In this document: positions 7,587 through 14,721 of the stretch, in pieces | Numbering within the stretch: position 1 is the first letter of the stretch | Layout: each line of letters begins with the position of its first letter | Assembly (NCBI RefSeq): GCF_014193425.1 | Contig: NZ_JACHZG010000006.1 | Coordinates: forward strand, 1-36,168 | Source of the DNA: Microlunatus antarcticus | GTDB lineage: Bacteria > Actinomycetota > Actinomycetes > Propionibacteriales > Propionibacteriaceae | Length of the DNA: 36,168 nt | Direction of reading: 5' to 3' | Translations under genes and position numbers: made by a program | The notes under the pieces: generated by a model | Told to the model about the DNA's origin: nothing | Seen by the model: the letters and a program-made list of their open reading frames with translations, nothing else | Databases searched by the model: none

Positions 7587-8181
7587 TCTCGCCGAGCGGT
7601 TCGGCGCGGGGAGAACGCTTGTACGCGGACACGTGGCGGTCGCCCGCGATCCAGAAGCGCCACGGCACGTCGGCGGCCTGGGACACGCCGACCCGGGGAC
7701 CGGTCGCGACCTCGACGGGGGCGCCCTCCTCGCCGGGCTCGAGGCGCACCGGCCCGCTTCCGAAGAGGTCGAGACCGCGGTGCTCGGGCGCGAGACCGAG
7801 GGCCTGGGTGAGCCGGCCCGGCCCCCGGGCCAGGTCCCGCTCGGGGGCGCCGTGGCGACGTTCGCGGGCCAGCTCCACTCCGTCGACCACCTGGCCCGCG
7901 CGGAGCAGGCACCCGCCGGCCGTGCCGTCGGGGCCGCAGACGACGTTCGCCGCCCAGTGCATGCCGTAGGAGAAGTAGAGGTAGAGGTGGCCCGGCGGCC
8001 CGAACATCACCGTGTTCCGCGGCGTCGGTCCCCGGAAGGCGTGCGACGCCGGGTCACGCTCGCCCGCGTACGCCTCGACCTCCGTGATCCGGACCGCCAC
8101 CTCGCCGTGCCGGAGCACCGCGCCCAGCAGCAACGGGGCCACCTGCTCGGGGGGCCCGGCGAGCACCTCGGCGTCCAGCAC
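7582..8181 (-). CDS. mpg: DNA-3-methyladenine glycosylase (AAG/MPG family)
   Basis: This 199-residue base-excision repair enzyme removes alkylated purines from DNA. The AAG fold is recognised by RITEVEAYAGERDPASHAF, in which the Glu acts as general base, and by GPTPRNTVMFGPPGHLYLYF. The substrate-pocket stretch YGMHWAANVVCGPDG and ARGPGRLTQALGL also fit. The length equals that of other bacterial MPG proteins. The start is GTG 8179-8181, six bases after a TAGGCT -10 hexamer (8193-8188), so the transcript is probably leaderless. Its stop codon lies inside the palindrome at 7573-7586. Confidence 0.92.
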   Translation of the reverse strand: MLDAEVLAGPPEQVAPLLLGAVLRHGEVAVRITEVEAYAGERDPASHAFRGPTPRNTVMFGPPGHLYLYFSYGMHWAANVVCGPDGTAGGCLLRAGQVVDGVELARERRHGAPERDLARGPGRLTQALGLAPEHRGLDLFGSGPVRLEPGEEGAPVEVATGPRVGVSQAADVPWRFWIAGDRHVSAYKRSPRAEPLGER

Positions 8182-8187
8182 GCGCCG

Positions 8188-8193
8188 AGCCTA
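8188..8193 (-). promoter_or_regulatory. -10 element TAGGCT of a leaderless promoter
   Basis: It ends six bases before the GTG start of the glycosylase gene, with no ribosome-binding site between. Confidence 0.5.
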
Positions 8194-8255
8194 CGGACGG
8201 GTCGAGGGCTCGAGCGCGGGGTACGGGCGTCGGGCCGCGCCTGCGCCGGACCGGC

Positions 8256-8744
8256 TCAGACGCGGGGACCGCGGGAGCGGACGACGAGCGGCAGGCAGGC
8301 CAGCGCGACGAGGACGACCGCGGACACCACGCCCGCCGTCACCGCGGCCCCCCGGCCGACGACGACGTCGAAGAGCAGGACGACCGTCCCGGCGAGGACG
8401 AGCGCCACCCCGAGCAGCACCAGGCGCAGGACGACGTGGGAGACGGCGACGAGGGTGGACTTGGCGTGCCGCCGGAAGAGGGCCCGGTGCAGGTTGACCG
8501 GCGCCAGGGCGAGGGCGGTCGTCAGCACCGCGGTGACGATCAGGCCGAGGTAGAACCGCTTCTGGCCGGCGCCGAGCTGGTCGAACCGCTGCTGGAAGGC
8601 GACCGCGAGCAGGAAGCCGGTGAGGATCTGCGTACCCGTCTGGGTGACCCGGAGCTCCTGGAGCAGCTCGGCCCAGTTGCGGTCCATCCGCTGGTTCAGC
8701 GTCTCGTCCCGGCCGTCCTCCGGGTCCACGTCGACGTCGCTCAC
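8256..8744 (-). CDS. DUF6328 family membrane protein
   Basis: This 162-residue inner-membrane protein has a charged N-terminus (NQRMDRNWAELLQELRVTQ), typical of DUF6328. Four hydrophobic helices follow, at about 41-58 (TQILTGFLLAVAF), 67-85, 104-124 and 131-155. DUF6328 proteins are sometimes annotated as sodium:proton antiporters on weak grounds; no transport residue can be argued here. The GTG start at 8744 is only 20 bases from the divergent small gene, and the GCAGACTGC palindrome between them may serve as a shared promoter core. Confidence 0.8.
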   Translation of the reverse strand: MSDVDVDPEDGRDETLNQRMDRNWAELLQELRVTQTGTQILTGFLLAVAFQQRFDQLGAGQKRFYLGLIVTAVLTTALALAPVNLHRALFRRHAKSTLVAVSHVVLRLVLLGVALVLAGTVVLLFDVVVGRGAAVTAGVVSAVVLVALACLPLVVRSRGPRV

Positions 8745-8764
8745 CGGTCCGGCAGACTGCAGCG

Positions 8765-8968
8765 ATGACCGATCAGCCGAGCACGCCCGACCCGCAGACC
8801 ACCGACCCCACGGCCGGGGACGACGCCCTCGAGCGGGCGGCGGAGTCGATCCGCGAGGCCCACGACGCCGAGGCGACCGTGGCCGCGAACGACGACATCA
8901 CGACCGAGGACCGCGAGCGGGCCGGGGAGTACAGCCAGAGCCCCGACGGCGAGGGCGGACGCCCCTGA
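8765..8968 (+). CDS. Small acidic protein, unknown function
   Basis: This 67-residue, Asp/Glu/Ala-rich, probably disordered protein (MTDQPSTPDP, then ALERAAESIREAHDAEATVA) has no membrane segment or domain that I recognise. High G/C at third codon positions and the tight divergent arrangement with the DUF6328 gene support it as real. A perfect hairpin (8982-9016) follows its stop. Confidence 0.65.
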   Translation: MTDQPSTPDPQTTDPTAGDDALERAAESIREAHDAEATVAANDDITTEDRERAGEYSQSPDGEGGRP

Positions 8969-8981
8969 CCCTGACGTACGT

Positions 8982-9016
8982 CGACGACCGGTCCGCACGG
9001 GGCTGACCGGTCGTCG
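8982..9016. terminator. Bidirectional hairpin terminator, 12-bp perfect stem
   Basis: CGACGACCGGTC at 8982-8993 pairs with 9005-9016 across an 11-base loop. It lies between converging genes that end at 8968 and 9028. Flanking CGTACG elements can extend the stem. Confidence 0.8.
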
Positions 9017-9027
9017 GGGCGTACGGC

Positions 9028-10452
9028 TCAGCTGCAGGAGCGGGTGTCCTTGGACAGCTCGTACCAGCCGTTCATGTACTGGCTGTAGACGCGGCGCATC
9101 GACTCGAGGTACTTGCCCGAGGCGGCACGCGTGTCCATCGTGATGACGTGCTCCTCGTTGTAGCGCAGGCCAGCCACCGACATGTTCTGCGTCCCGGTCA
9201 GGACCCGGCCGAGGTTGCTGTGCTCCGGGCCGATGAGGATCAGCTTGGTGTGCATGGCGACCGTGGTGCAGCGCGTCGGGATGTCGGCCTTCTTGAGGGC
9301 CTTGATGACCTTGGGCGAGATCGTGGTGGAGCCGCCCTGGAAGGTCAGCAGCATCGAGATGTCGCAGCCGCGCTGGCGGAGCCGGGTCAGGGAGTTGACC
9401 ATCTGCTCGGCCTTGGCGTCGGTCAGCTTGAACATCGCGATCCGGATGTTCTTGTCCACCGTGCAGTCGACGTCGTCGAACTGCTGGATGTAGAAGTCGC
9501 GCGCGTCCTGCGTGGCCGGGGTGAAGGAGACCGTGGTCCCGCGGCCCGCGTCGGTGTAGTGCCGGTAGATCGGGTCGACCCAGATGCCGCGCTGCTTGGT
9601 CAGCTTCATCGAGTCCGGGAAGCCGGAGGCGGACTTGCAGCCCTTCGTCGCGCAGTACTTCATCGCGTCGTAGCGGGCGTCGAACATGTCGAACATCTTC
9701 TGGTCGTCGTAGATCAGCGTGGTCTCTTGGTGGTAGTTCCGCAGCTGCGAGCGGGCGAAGTTGCCCGACATCGACAGGATCGCCGGGTGGGACCCGCCGG
9801 CGGAGTTGGACCAGACCGTGTCGGAGATCGACAGGAACTTCTCGTGGTTGATCGAGTACGGCCACACCTTGGCCTTGTTCACGTTGAAGCAGCCGTTGCT
9901 GCAGTAGTAGACCGACGCGATGTCCTGCAGGCGCTTGGAGACCTTGGTCTTCTCGCCGCCCGGCATGATCGAGCCGCCGTCGAGGACGAGGCCCACGGAG
10001 ACGTTGCGGTTCTTCTTGACCCAGTCGAGGGCGTTGTAGACGACCTCGGGGTCGGACTCGGGCCGGTCGCCCTGCGCGTTGCCGTCGATCGTGCCGAGCG
10101 CCCGGATGAAGAACATCCCGATCTTGATCTCGGAGTTCTTCGAGGCGCCGCAGATGACCTGCGAGACGTACTTGTAGTAGTCCCAGGGGCGGCTGTCGTC
10201 GGGGTTGACGAAGCCGCGCTTCTCCATGTCGTCGATGTTGTACCAGGCCTCGTACGGCGCCGGCGTCGCGATCGTGGGGCAGGAGTCGCCGCTCGGCAGG
10301 GCGATGTTCCCGTTGCCGTCACGGTCCACGGTGATGGCGCTCGCCGGACCCACGACCAGGCCGAAGGTCACCGCCAGGGCGCTCAGCAGGACCACCAGGC
10401 GCAGACGCGCACGGCTTGTGGAGCGGAACGACCGCCACGCTCGGACCGACAC
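9028..10452 (-). CDS. Exported phospholipase D-like protein with altered HKD motifs
   Basis: This protein of about 474 residues starts at GTG 10450-10452, with GGAGGG seven bases upstream. That start gives a good signal peptide (RLRLVVLLSALAVTFGLVVG, cleavage after ASA). The body is a two-lobed PLD fold. Lobe one has NHEKFLSISD with the following SGNFARS; lobe two has MHTKLILIG with GTQNMS. The catalytic His and Lys are kept in both, but the Asp of HxKxxxxD is Ser in the first (an Asp follows one residue later) and Gly in the second. Several Cys (CSNGC, CATKGC) suggest extracellular disulfides. The substrate could be phospholipid, nucleic acid or wall phosphodiester. A TAGGTT -10 lies at 10474-10469. 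Confidence 0.8.
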   Translation of the reverse strand: MSVRAWRSFRSTSRARLRLVVLLSALAVTFGLVVGPASAITVDRDGNGNIALPSGDSCPTIATPAPYEAWYNIDDMEKRGFVNPDDSRPWDYYKYVSQVICGASKNSEIKIGMFFIRALGTIDGNAQGDRPESDPEVVYNALDWVKKNRNVSVGLVLDGGSIMPGGEKTKVSKRLQDIASVYYCSNGCFNVNKAKVWPYSINHEKFLSISDTVWSNSAGGSHPAILSMSGNFARSQLRNYHQETTLIYDDQKMFDMFDARYDAMKYCATKGCKSASGFPDSMKLTKQRGIWVDPIYRHYTDAGRGTTVSFTPATQDARDFYIQQFDDVDCTVDKNIRIAMFKLTDAKAEQMVNSLTRLRQRGCDISMLLTFQGGSTTISPKVIKALKKADIPTRCTTVAMHTKLILIGPEHSNLGRVLTGTQNMSVAGLRYNEEHVITMDTRAASGKYLESMRRVYSQYMNGWYELSKDTRSCS

Positions 10453-10572
10453 TCGAGAACCCTCCGAAAACCTAGCCAGGATGCCTTGCGGGACCACCGT
10501 CGAGAGTCCTCGGAGGCGATGCCCAACGGTCGCACCCGCGCGCCGGAGCGGCGGTCTCGACGCACCGAACCA

Positions 10573-10578
10573 TACAAT
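10573..10578 (+). promoter_or_regulatory. -10 element TACAAT upstream of the CopC-like gene
   Basis: A near-consensus hexamer in an AT-richer patch, 79 bases before the start codon. No clear -35 was seen. Confidence 0.5.
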
Positions 10579-10656
10579 GATTTTCCGCCCGGAGGACCTG
10601 GAGCGACCGCATCAGCGGCCTCCAGACGGGTCGACGACAGCTGGGTGGAGGACCGC

Positions 10657-11454
10657 GTGACGCACCGTCGGAGGGCCGTCGTGGAGCGGGCCACCTGGCC
10701 GTTCCTGCCCCTCGCGCTGCTGCTGGCGCTGCTGCTCGGCGGCACGTTCGCCGCCCTGCCCGCGACCCCGGCCCACGCCGTCACCCCCGTCGCCTCCGAG
10801 CCCCGCGACCGGCAGAAGGTGTCGCAGGCGCCCGGCGCCGTGACCCTCGCCTTCTCCCGCGACGTCGACCCCAGCGTGGCCAAGGTGGTCGTGCTCGGCC
10901 CCAACGGCGAGAACGTCACGAGCGGCCCGCTGATCGTCGAGGGCACGAACGTCACCAGCCAGCTGCGCGAGGACCTCGACCGCGGCACCTACACGGTGCA
11001 CTACCGGATCGACGGCAAGGACGGCGATCCGGAGGGCGGCGCCTACCAGTTCGCGTACGGCAGCGGCAGCTTCACGGACCTGCCCGACAAGTCGTGGTCG
11101 GGCGAGGACGAGGAGCCGGCCGTCCTGGCCGGGACCAACCCGAACGGGTCCGAGCAGCCCGACCCGCCGTCGTCGACGAACACCCCCGGCATCGAGGTGA
11201 CCTCGCAGGCCCCGTCCTCCGAGCCGCCGCCCCCCACCGACCCGCCGTCCACCGTGAAGGCGCCGGAGGGTCCCGCGACCGACGAGCCCAGCAGCGACGA
11301 GACGTCGGAGGCGCCGTCGGCGTCCCCGCAGCCCGAGACCGGCAGCAGCGGCGCGCCCTGGATCGTCGGCGGCGTGGTCCTGCTGCTCGCCGTGGCCGGC
11401 ACCGCGTTCGGCCTGTGGCACAAGAACAAGGAGAAGGCCCCCGGTCACGACTGA
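10657..11454 (+). CDS. CopC-domain protein, exported and C-terminally anchored
   Basis: This 265-residue protein has a signal peptide (FLPLALLLALLLGGTFAALP, cleavage after AHA). A CopC-like immunoglobulin domain follows (about 45-130: VASEPRDRQKVSQAPGAVTL, VAKVVVLGPNGENV, YTVHYRIDGKDGDP), then a long Pro/Ser/Thr/Glu-rich spacer and a C-terminal membrane helix (IVGGVVLLLAVAGTAFGLW) with a KNKEK tail. CopC proteins bind periplasmic copper, using the mature N-terminal His and a His in a DGH motif. Here both positions lack His (VTPVAS and DGDP), so copper binding is doubtful. The start is GTG 10657 with GGAGG upstream; GTG 10645 is an in-frame alternative. Confidence 0.8.
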   Translation: MTHRRRAVVERATWPFLPLALLLALLLGGTFAALPATPAHAVTPVASEPRDRQKVSQAPGAVTLAFSRDVDPSVAKVVVLGPNGENVTSGPLIVEGTNVTSQLREDLDRGTYTVHYRIDGKDGDPEGGAYQFAYGSGSFTDLPDKSWSGEDEEPAVLAGTNPNGSEQPDPPSSTNTPGIEVTSQAPSSEPPPPTDPPSTVKAPEGPATDEPSSDETSEAPSASPQPETGSSGAPWIVGGVVLLLAVAGTAFGLWHKNKEKAPGHD

Positions 11455-11464
11455 CCGATCGGGC

Positions 11465-11495
11465 GACGCTCCCTGAGCCTGTCGAAGGGAGCGTC
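11465..11495. repeat. Solitary REP-like unit forming a terminator hairpin
   Basis: GACGCTCCCT at 11465-11474 pairs with AGGGAGCGTC at 11486-11495 between two converging genes. Its core (CGCTCCCTGAGC, Y, TGTCGAAGGG) matches the repeat units that surround the GIY-YIG gene at 17309-17938 except for one base. Confidence 0.8.
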
Positions 11496-11499
11496 TCGC

Positions 11500-13212
11500 T
11501 CAGAGCGTGTCGTCCCAGCCCTGCGCGTCGAGGGTGTGGAACAGCTCCGACCAGCGGGCGACGAACGACTCCTCGCTGAACTCCGTGCGCGGCTGGGCGG
11601 CGTTCGCGCTGAGCCGGCGGCGCAGGTTCTCGTCGGTGAGGACCTCGACCACGCGCCGGGCCATCTGCTGCTGCATCGCGGAGCCGACGAGGAAGCCGTT
11701 CACCCCGTCCGCGACGATGTCGGCCGGGCCGTACTTGACGTCGTAGCTGACGACCGGGCAGCCCTGGCTGAGGCTCTCGAGCAGCACCAGGCCGAAGCCC
11801 TCGAAGCGGCTGGTCAGCAGCGAGCAGGACGCCCGCCGGTAGACCTCGGCCGGGTTCTTCGTGTAGCCCGCGAGGGTCACGTTGTCGCGCAGCCCGAGGT
11901 CGTCGATCTGCTGCTGCAGCGCCCCGGCGTCCGGGCCCTGCCCGTAGATCTCGAGCCGCGCCCGCGGCAGCGCCTTGACCACGTGGGCGAACGACGCGAT
12001 GGCGTGCGGGATCCGCTTCTGGGCGTCGAGGCGCGCGAGCATCACGACGAGGTCGGGGTCGCGCTCCTCGAACGGCACCGGCGGCACCGGGGCCACCGGG
12101 TGCGGGATGACGAAGAAGTTGTCGCGCTCGCCGTAGACGGCCTCGGCGTCGGCGCGCTGCGCGTTCGTCAGGAAGACGATGGCTCCGTGGCGGTCGCGGG
12201 CGTCGAGCATCGGCTTGTACGAGGCCCGTACCGCCTTGAGGTCGTCGAACGGCGGCGCGATGTGCGGGTTGTGCAGGACGTAGACGTGCTTCACGTTCGG
12301 CCGCTGGTAGGTCAGGGTCTCGCCGTCGGAGCGGCGCGACTCGACCGACAGGAAGGTGTGGTCGTCGCCGATCAGCCGGTCGAGGTAGGACTGGATCAGC
12401 TCGACGTTGCTGAGCAGGACCTCGTACGGCGCCCCCTGCTCGTCGAGCATGGTGATGCGCTCCACGCTGCTCGTCTTCGACACCGGGTCGACCCGCAGCC
12501 ACTTGTTCATGTAGGGCGTGCCGTCGGCGCGGTAGAAGATCTCCTGGCGCGGCTTGTTGAAGTGCAGGTCCATGTAGGTCGTGCGCCGCACGGTCCCGAG
12601 GTCGTTGAACTCGTCGCGCCGCGTGCGGGCGCGGTTCTCGTTGAACCAGTCGCGGACGATGAGCCGGCCCTGGTGGTCGAACCGCTGGTAGAGCCGGTAG
12701 ACGCCCTCGGCGTCGTAGTAGCGGTAGACCTCCTGGTCCGGGTCGCGGATGTACGCCATGCCCGGCTCGTCGACCGCGTGCTCGACCTGCGCGGCCACGT
12801 GGGAGGACTGCTCGTCGAAGTAGTCGTGCAGGTTGACGATCTCCACCCCGTCGACCAGCAGGCCGCGGCGGCGCAGGTCGGCGGCGATGTCGTCGACCTC
12901 GGAGGAGTAGTTGAGCGTGACGATCACGGAGTCGACGCCGCCGAGCTCCTTGAGCAGGCGGCACTTGTTGAGGATCGACGCGGTGCGGCCGCCGAAGTTG
13001 CGCGGGATGGCGCCGACGACGAACACGTACTTCGCCTTCGGCAGCGGACGCAGCACGGGCAGCGGGTCGAGGCGGGGGGCGACGTCGGGGGCCTTCGGCG
13101 GCAGGGTCGGCGCCTTCGCCGCGGGCGGGGCGGCCGGGCTGCTCGAGACGGACGCGGCGTCCCACACGCGTCGCGCTCGACGGACGGCCTGCTTGGCCCG
13201 GGACTTCAGCAC
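11500..13212 (-). CDS. GT4 glycosyltransferase, TarM/GtfA-like
   Basis: This 570-residue GT-B glycosyltransferase has a basic N-terminus and Ala/Pro linker, then a Rossmann start (YVFVVGAIPRNFGGRTASIL). An inserted strand-rich region (about 135-240) has repeated Y-D-x-G/F-x-x-D/N-G units such as YRYYDAEGVYRLYQRFD, similar to the DUF1975 region of TarM and GtfA. The donor-site half has VVMLARLDAQKRIPHAI, IYGQGPDAG and the E-x7-E motif in FEGFGLVLLES, followed by YDVKYGPADIV. TarM attaches alpha-GlcNAc to wall teichoic acid. The neighbouring teichoic-acid genes make a polymer glycosyltransferase the best guess. The GTG start lies six bases after TACGCT (13224-13219). Confidence 0.8.
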   Translation of the reverse strand: MLKSRAKQAVRRARRVWDAASVSSSPAAPPAAKAPTLPPKAPDVAPRLDPLPVLRPLPKAKYVFVVGAIPRNFGGRTASILNKCRLLKELGGVDSVIVTLNYSSEVDDIAADLRRRGLLVDGVEIVNLHDYFDEQSSHVAAQVEHAVDEPGMAYIRDPDQEVYRYYDAEGVYRLYQRFDHQGRLIVRDWFNENRARTRRDEFNDLGTVRRTTYMDLHFNKPRQEIFYRADGTPYMNKWLRVDPVSKTSSVERITMLDEQGAPYEVLLSNVELIQSYLDRLIGDDHTFLSVESRRSDGETLTYQRPNVKHVYVLHNPHIAPPFDDLKAVRASYKPMLDARDRHGAIVFLTNAQRADAEAVYGERDNFFVIPHPVAPVPPVPFEERDPDLVVMLARLDAQKRIPHAIASFAHVVKALPRARLEIYGQGPDAGALQQQIDDLGLRDNVTLAGYTKNPAEVYRRASCSLLTSRFEGFGLVLLESLSQGCPVVSYDVKYGPADIVADGVNGFLVGSAMQQQMARRVVEVLTDENLRRRLSANAAQPRTEFSEESFVARWSELFHTLDAQGWDDTL

Positions 13213-13218
13213 CGCCGC

Positions 13219-13224
13219 AGCGTA
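13219..13224 (-). promoter_or_regulatory. -10 element TACGCT of a leaderless promoter
   Basis: It ends six bases before the GTG start of the glycosyltransferase at 13212. Confidence 0.5.
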
Positions 13225-13293
13225 GCGCCGCGGCCGGGCCACGCCGCCCGCCCCGAGGGGTGTCGCGCAGGCGGGTCGATCGGTGCCGGACGC

Positions 13294-13299
13294 TAGAGT
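13294..13299 (+). promoter_or_regulatory. -10 element TAGAGT upstream of the fusion gene, with leader hairpin
   Basis: It would give a leader of about 75 bases before ATG 13381. The leader contains a GCTCTCC/GGAGAGC stem (13317-13323 with 13352-13358) and ends in GGGAGGAG, a strong ribosome-binding site. Confidence 0.45.
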
Positions 13300-13380
13300 G
13301 ACGGCCGTCCGGGCAGGCTCTCCCCACTCTCCCGACGCCCCTGACCCGGCCGGAGAGCACAGGCCCGGCGGGAGGAGCTC

Positions 13381-14721
13381 ATGTCCATGCGGGTCATCAC
13401 CTACGGGACCTTCGACCTCTTCCACGACGGTCACGTCCGTCTCCTGGAGCGCGCCCGCGCGCTCGGCGACTACCTGATCGTCGCGGTCACCACGGACAAC
13501 TACGACAGCACGCGCGGCAAGCTCAACGTCTCGCAGTCGTTGATGGAGCGCATCAACAACGTGCAGAAGAGCGGTCTCGCCGACAAGGTGATCATCGAGG
13601 AGTACGAAGGCCAGAAGATCAACGACATCCAGCAGTACGACGTCGACATCTTCGCGATCGGCTCCGACTGGCTGGGCAAGTTCGACTACCTGAACGACTA
13701 CTGCAAGGTCGTCTACCTCGAGCGCACGAAGGGTGTCTCCTCGACGCAGCTGCGCGACGAGACCGGCATCCTCCGTGTCGGGATCCTCGGCTCCGGCCGG
13801 ATCGCCAACCGGATGGTCGACGAGGTGCGCTTCGTGTCCGGGGTGAACGTCGAGGGCGTCTGGAGCCGCCAGCTCGCCAGCGCCCAGAAGTTCGCCGACG
13901 TGCACGAGCTCCGGGTCGTCGCCGAGACGGTGCCCGAGCTGCTGTCCGAGGTCGACGCGGTCTACATCGCCACGCCGCACGGCACGCACGGCGAGCTCGC
14001 GCGCCAGGCCATGGCCGCCGGCAAGCACGTGCTGTGCGAGAAGCCGCTGGCCCTCACCCGGGCCGAGGCGGAGGAGCTGTACTCGCTCGCCGAGCGCCAC
14101 GAGGTCGTCCTGCTCGAGGCGATCAAGACGGCCTTCTCCCCCGGCTTCCAGCGCATGGTCGCCGTCGCGCGGAGCGGGTCGATCGGTCAGGTCCGCTCGG
14201 TCGACGCGACGTTCACCAAGCTCGTCACCTCCGGCCGCGAGCTGGAGGCGCCCGACGGCGGGTCGATCTCCGAGCTCTCCAGCTATCCGCTGGTCGCCGT
14301 GATCAAGCTGCTGGGCACGGGCTTCACCGACGTCACCAGCTCCTCGCTGCGCCCCGAGGGGAGCGAGGTCGACACCTTCTCCCGCGTCGACCTGACCTAC
14401 CCCCACGCGCTGGCGTCGGCGCGGGTGGGCCTGGGCGTCAAGGCCGAGGGCGACCTCGTCGTGGCCGGGACGAAGGGCTACATCTACGTGCCCGCACCGT
14501 GGTGGAAGACGGAGTACTTCGAGGCGCGCTTCGAGGACCCGAGCGACAACAAGAAGTACTACTTCAAGTTCGACGGCGACGGGCTGCGCTACGAGGTGGC
14601 CGAGTTCGCCTGGCTGATCCGCAACCGGACGCCGGAGTCGTTCAAGCTGCGGTCCTCGGAGTCGATCGCCATCGCCGCGATCATCGAGGCGGCCCGCGCC
14701 GACGCCACCGTCCTGCGGTGA
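13381..14721 (+). CDS. Fusion of TagD-type cytidylyltransferase and Gfo/Idh/MocA oxidoreductase
   Basis: This 446-residue protein has two enzyme domains. Residues 1-128 form a nucleotidyltransferase of the glycerol-3-phosphate cytidylyltransferase type: [10 protein letters not shown] (HxGH at 15-18) and the RTKGVSSTQ signature near 115-123. Residues 130-446 form a Gfo/Idh/MocA dehydrogenase, with the NAD(P) motif [13 protein letters not shown], the CEKPLALT active-site segment near 218-225 and the C-terminal sheet domain. The first domain should make a CDP-polyol from a polyol phosphate; the second could make that polyol phosphate or modify a sugar. It starts with a strong GGAGGAG site and overlaps the transferase gene by four bases, so polymer precursor supply is the likely role. 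Confidence 0.88.
   Translation: MSMRVITYGTFDLFHDGHVRLLERARALGDYLIVAVTTDNYDSTRGKLNVSQSLMERINNVQKSGLADKVIIEEYEGQKINDIQQYDVDIFAIGSDWLGKFDYLNDYCKVVYLERTKGVSSTQLRDETGILRVGILGSGRIANRMVDEVRFVSGVNVEGVWSRQLASAQKFADVHELRVVAETVPELLSEVDAVYIATPHGTHGELARQAMAAGKHVLCEKPLALTRAEAEELYSLAERHEVVLLEAIKTAFSPGFQRMVAVARSGSIGQVRSVDATFTKLVTSGRELEAPDGGSISELSSYPLVAVIKLLGTGFTDVTSSSLRPEGSEVDTFSRVDLTYPHALASARVGLGVKAEGDLVVAGTKGYIYVPAPWWKTEYFEARFEDPSDNKKYYFKFDGDGLRYEVAEFAWLIRNRTPESFKLRSSESIAIAAIIEAARADATVLR

Noticed and set aside
11536-13296. A 586-codon frame antisense to the first glycosyltransferase
   Set aside because: Shadow of the sense codons (Val/Asp/Arg repeats); no start signals.
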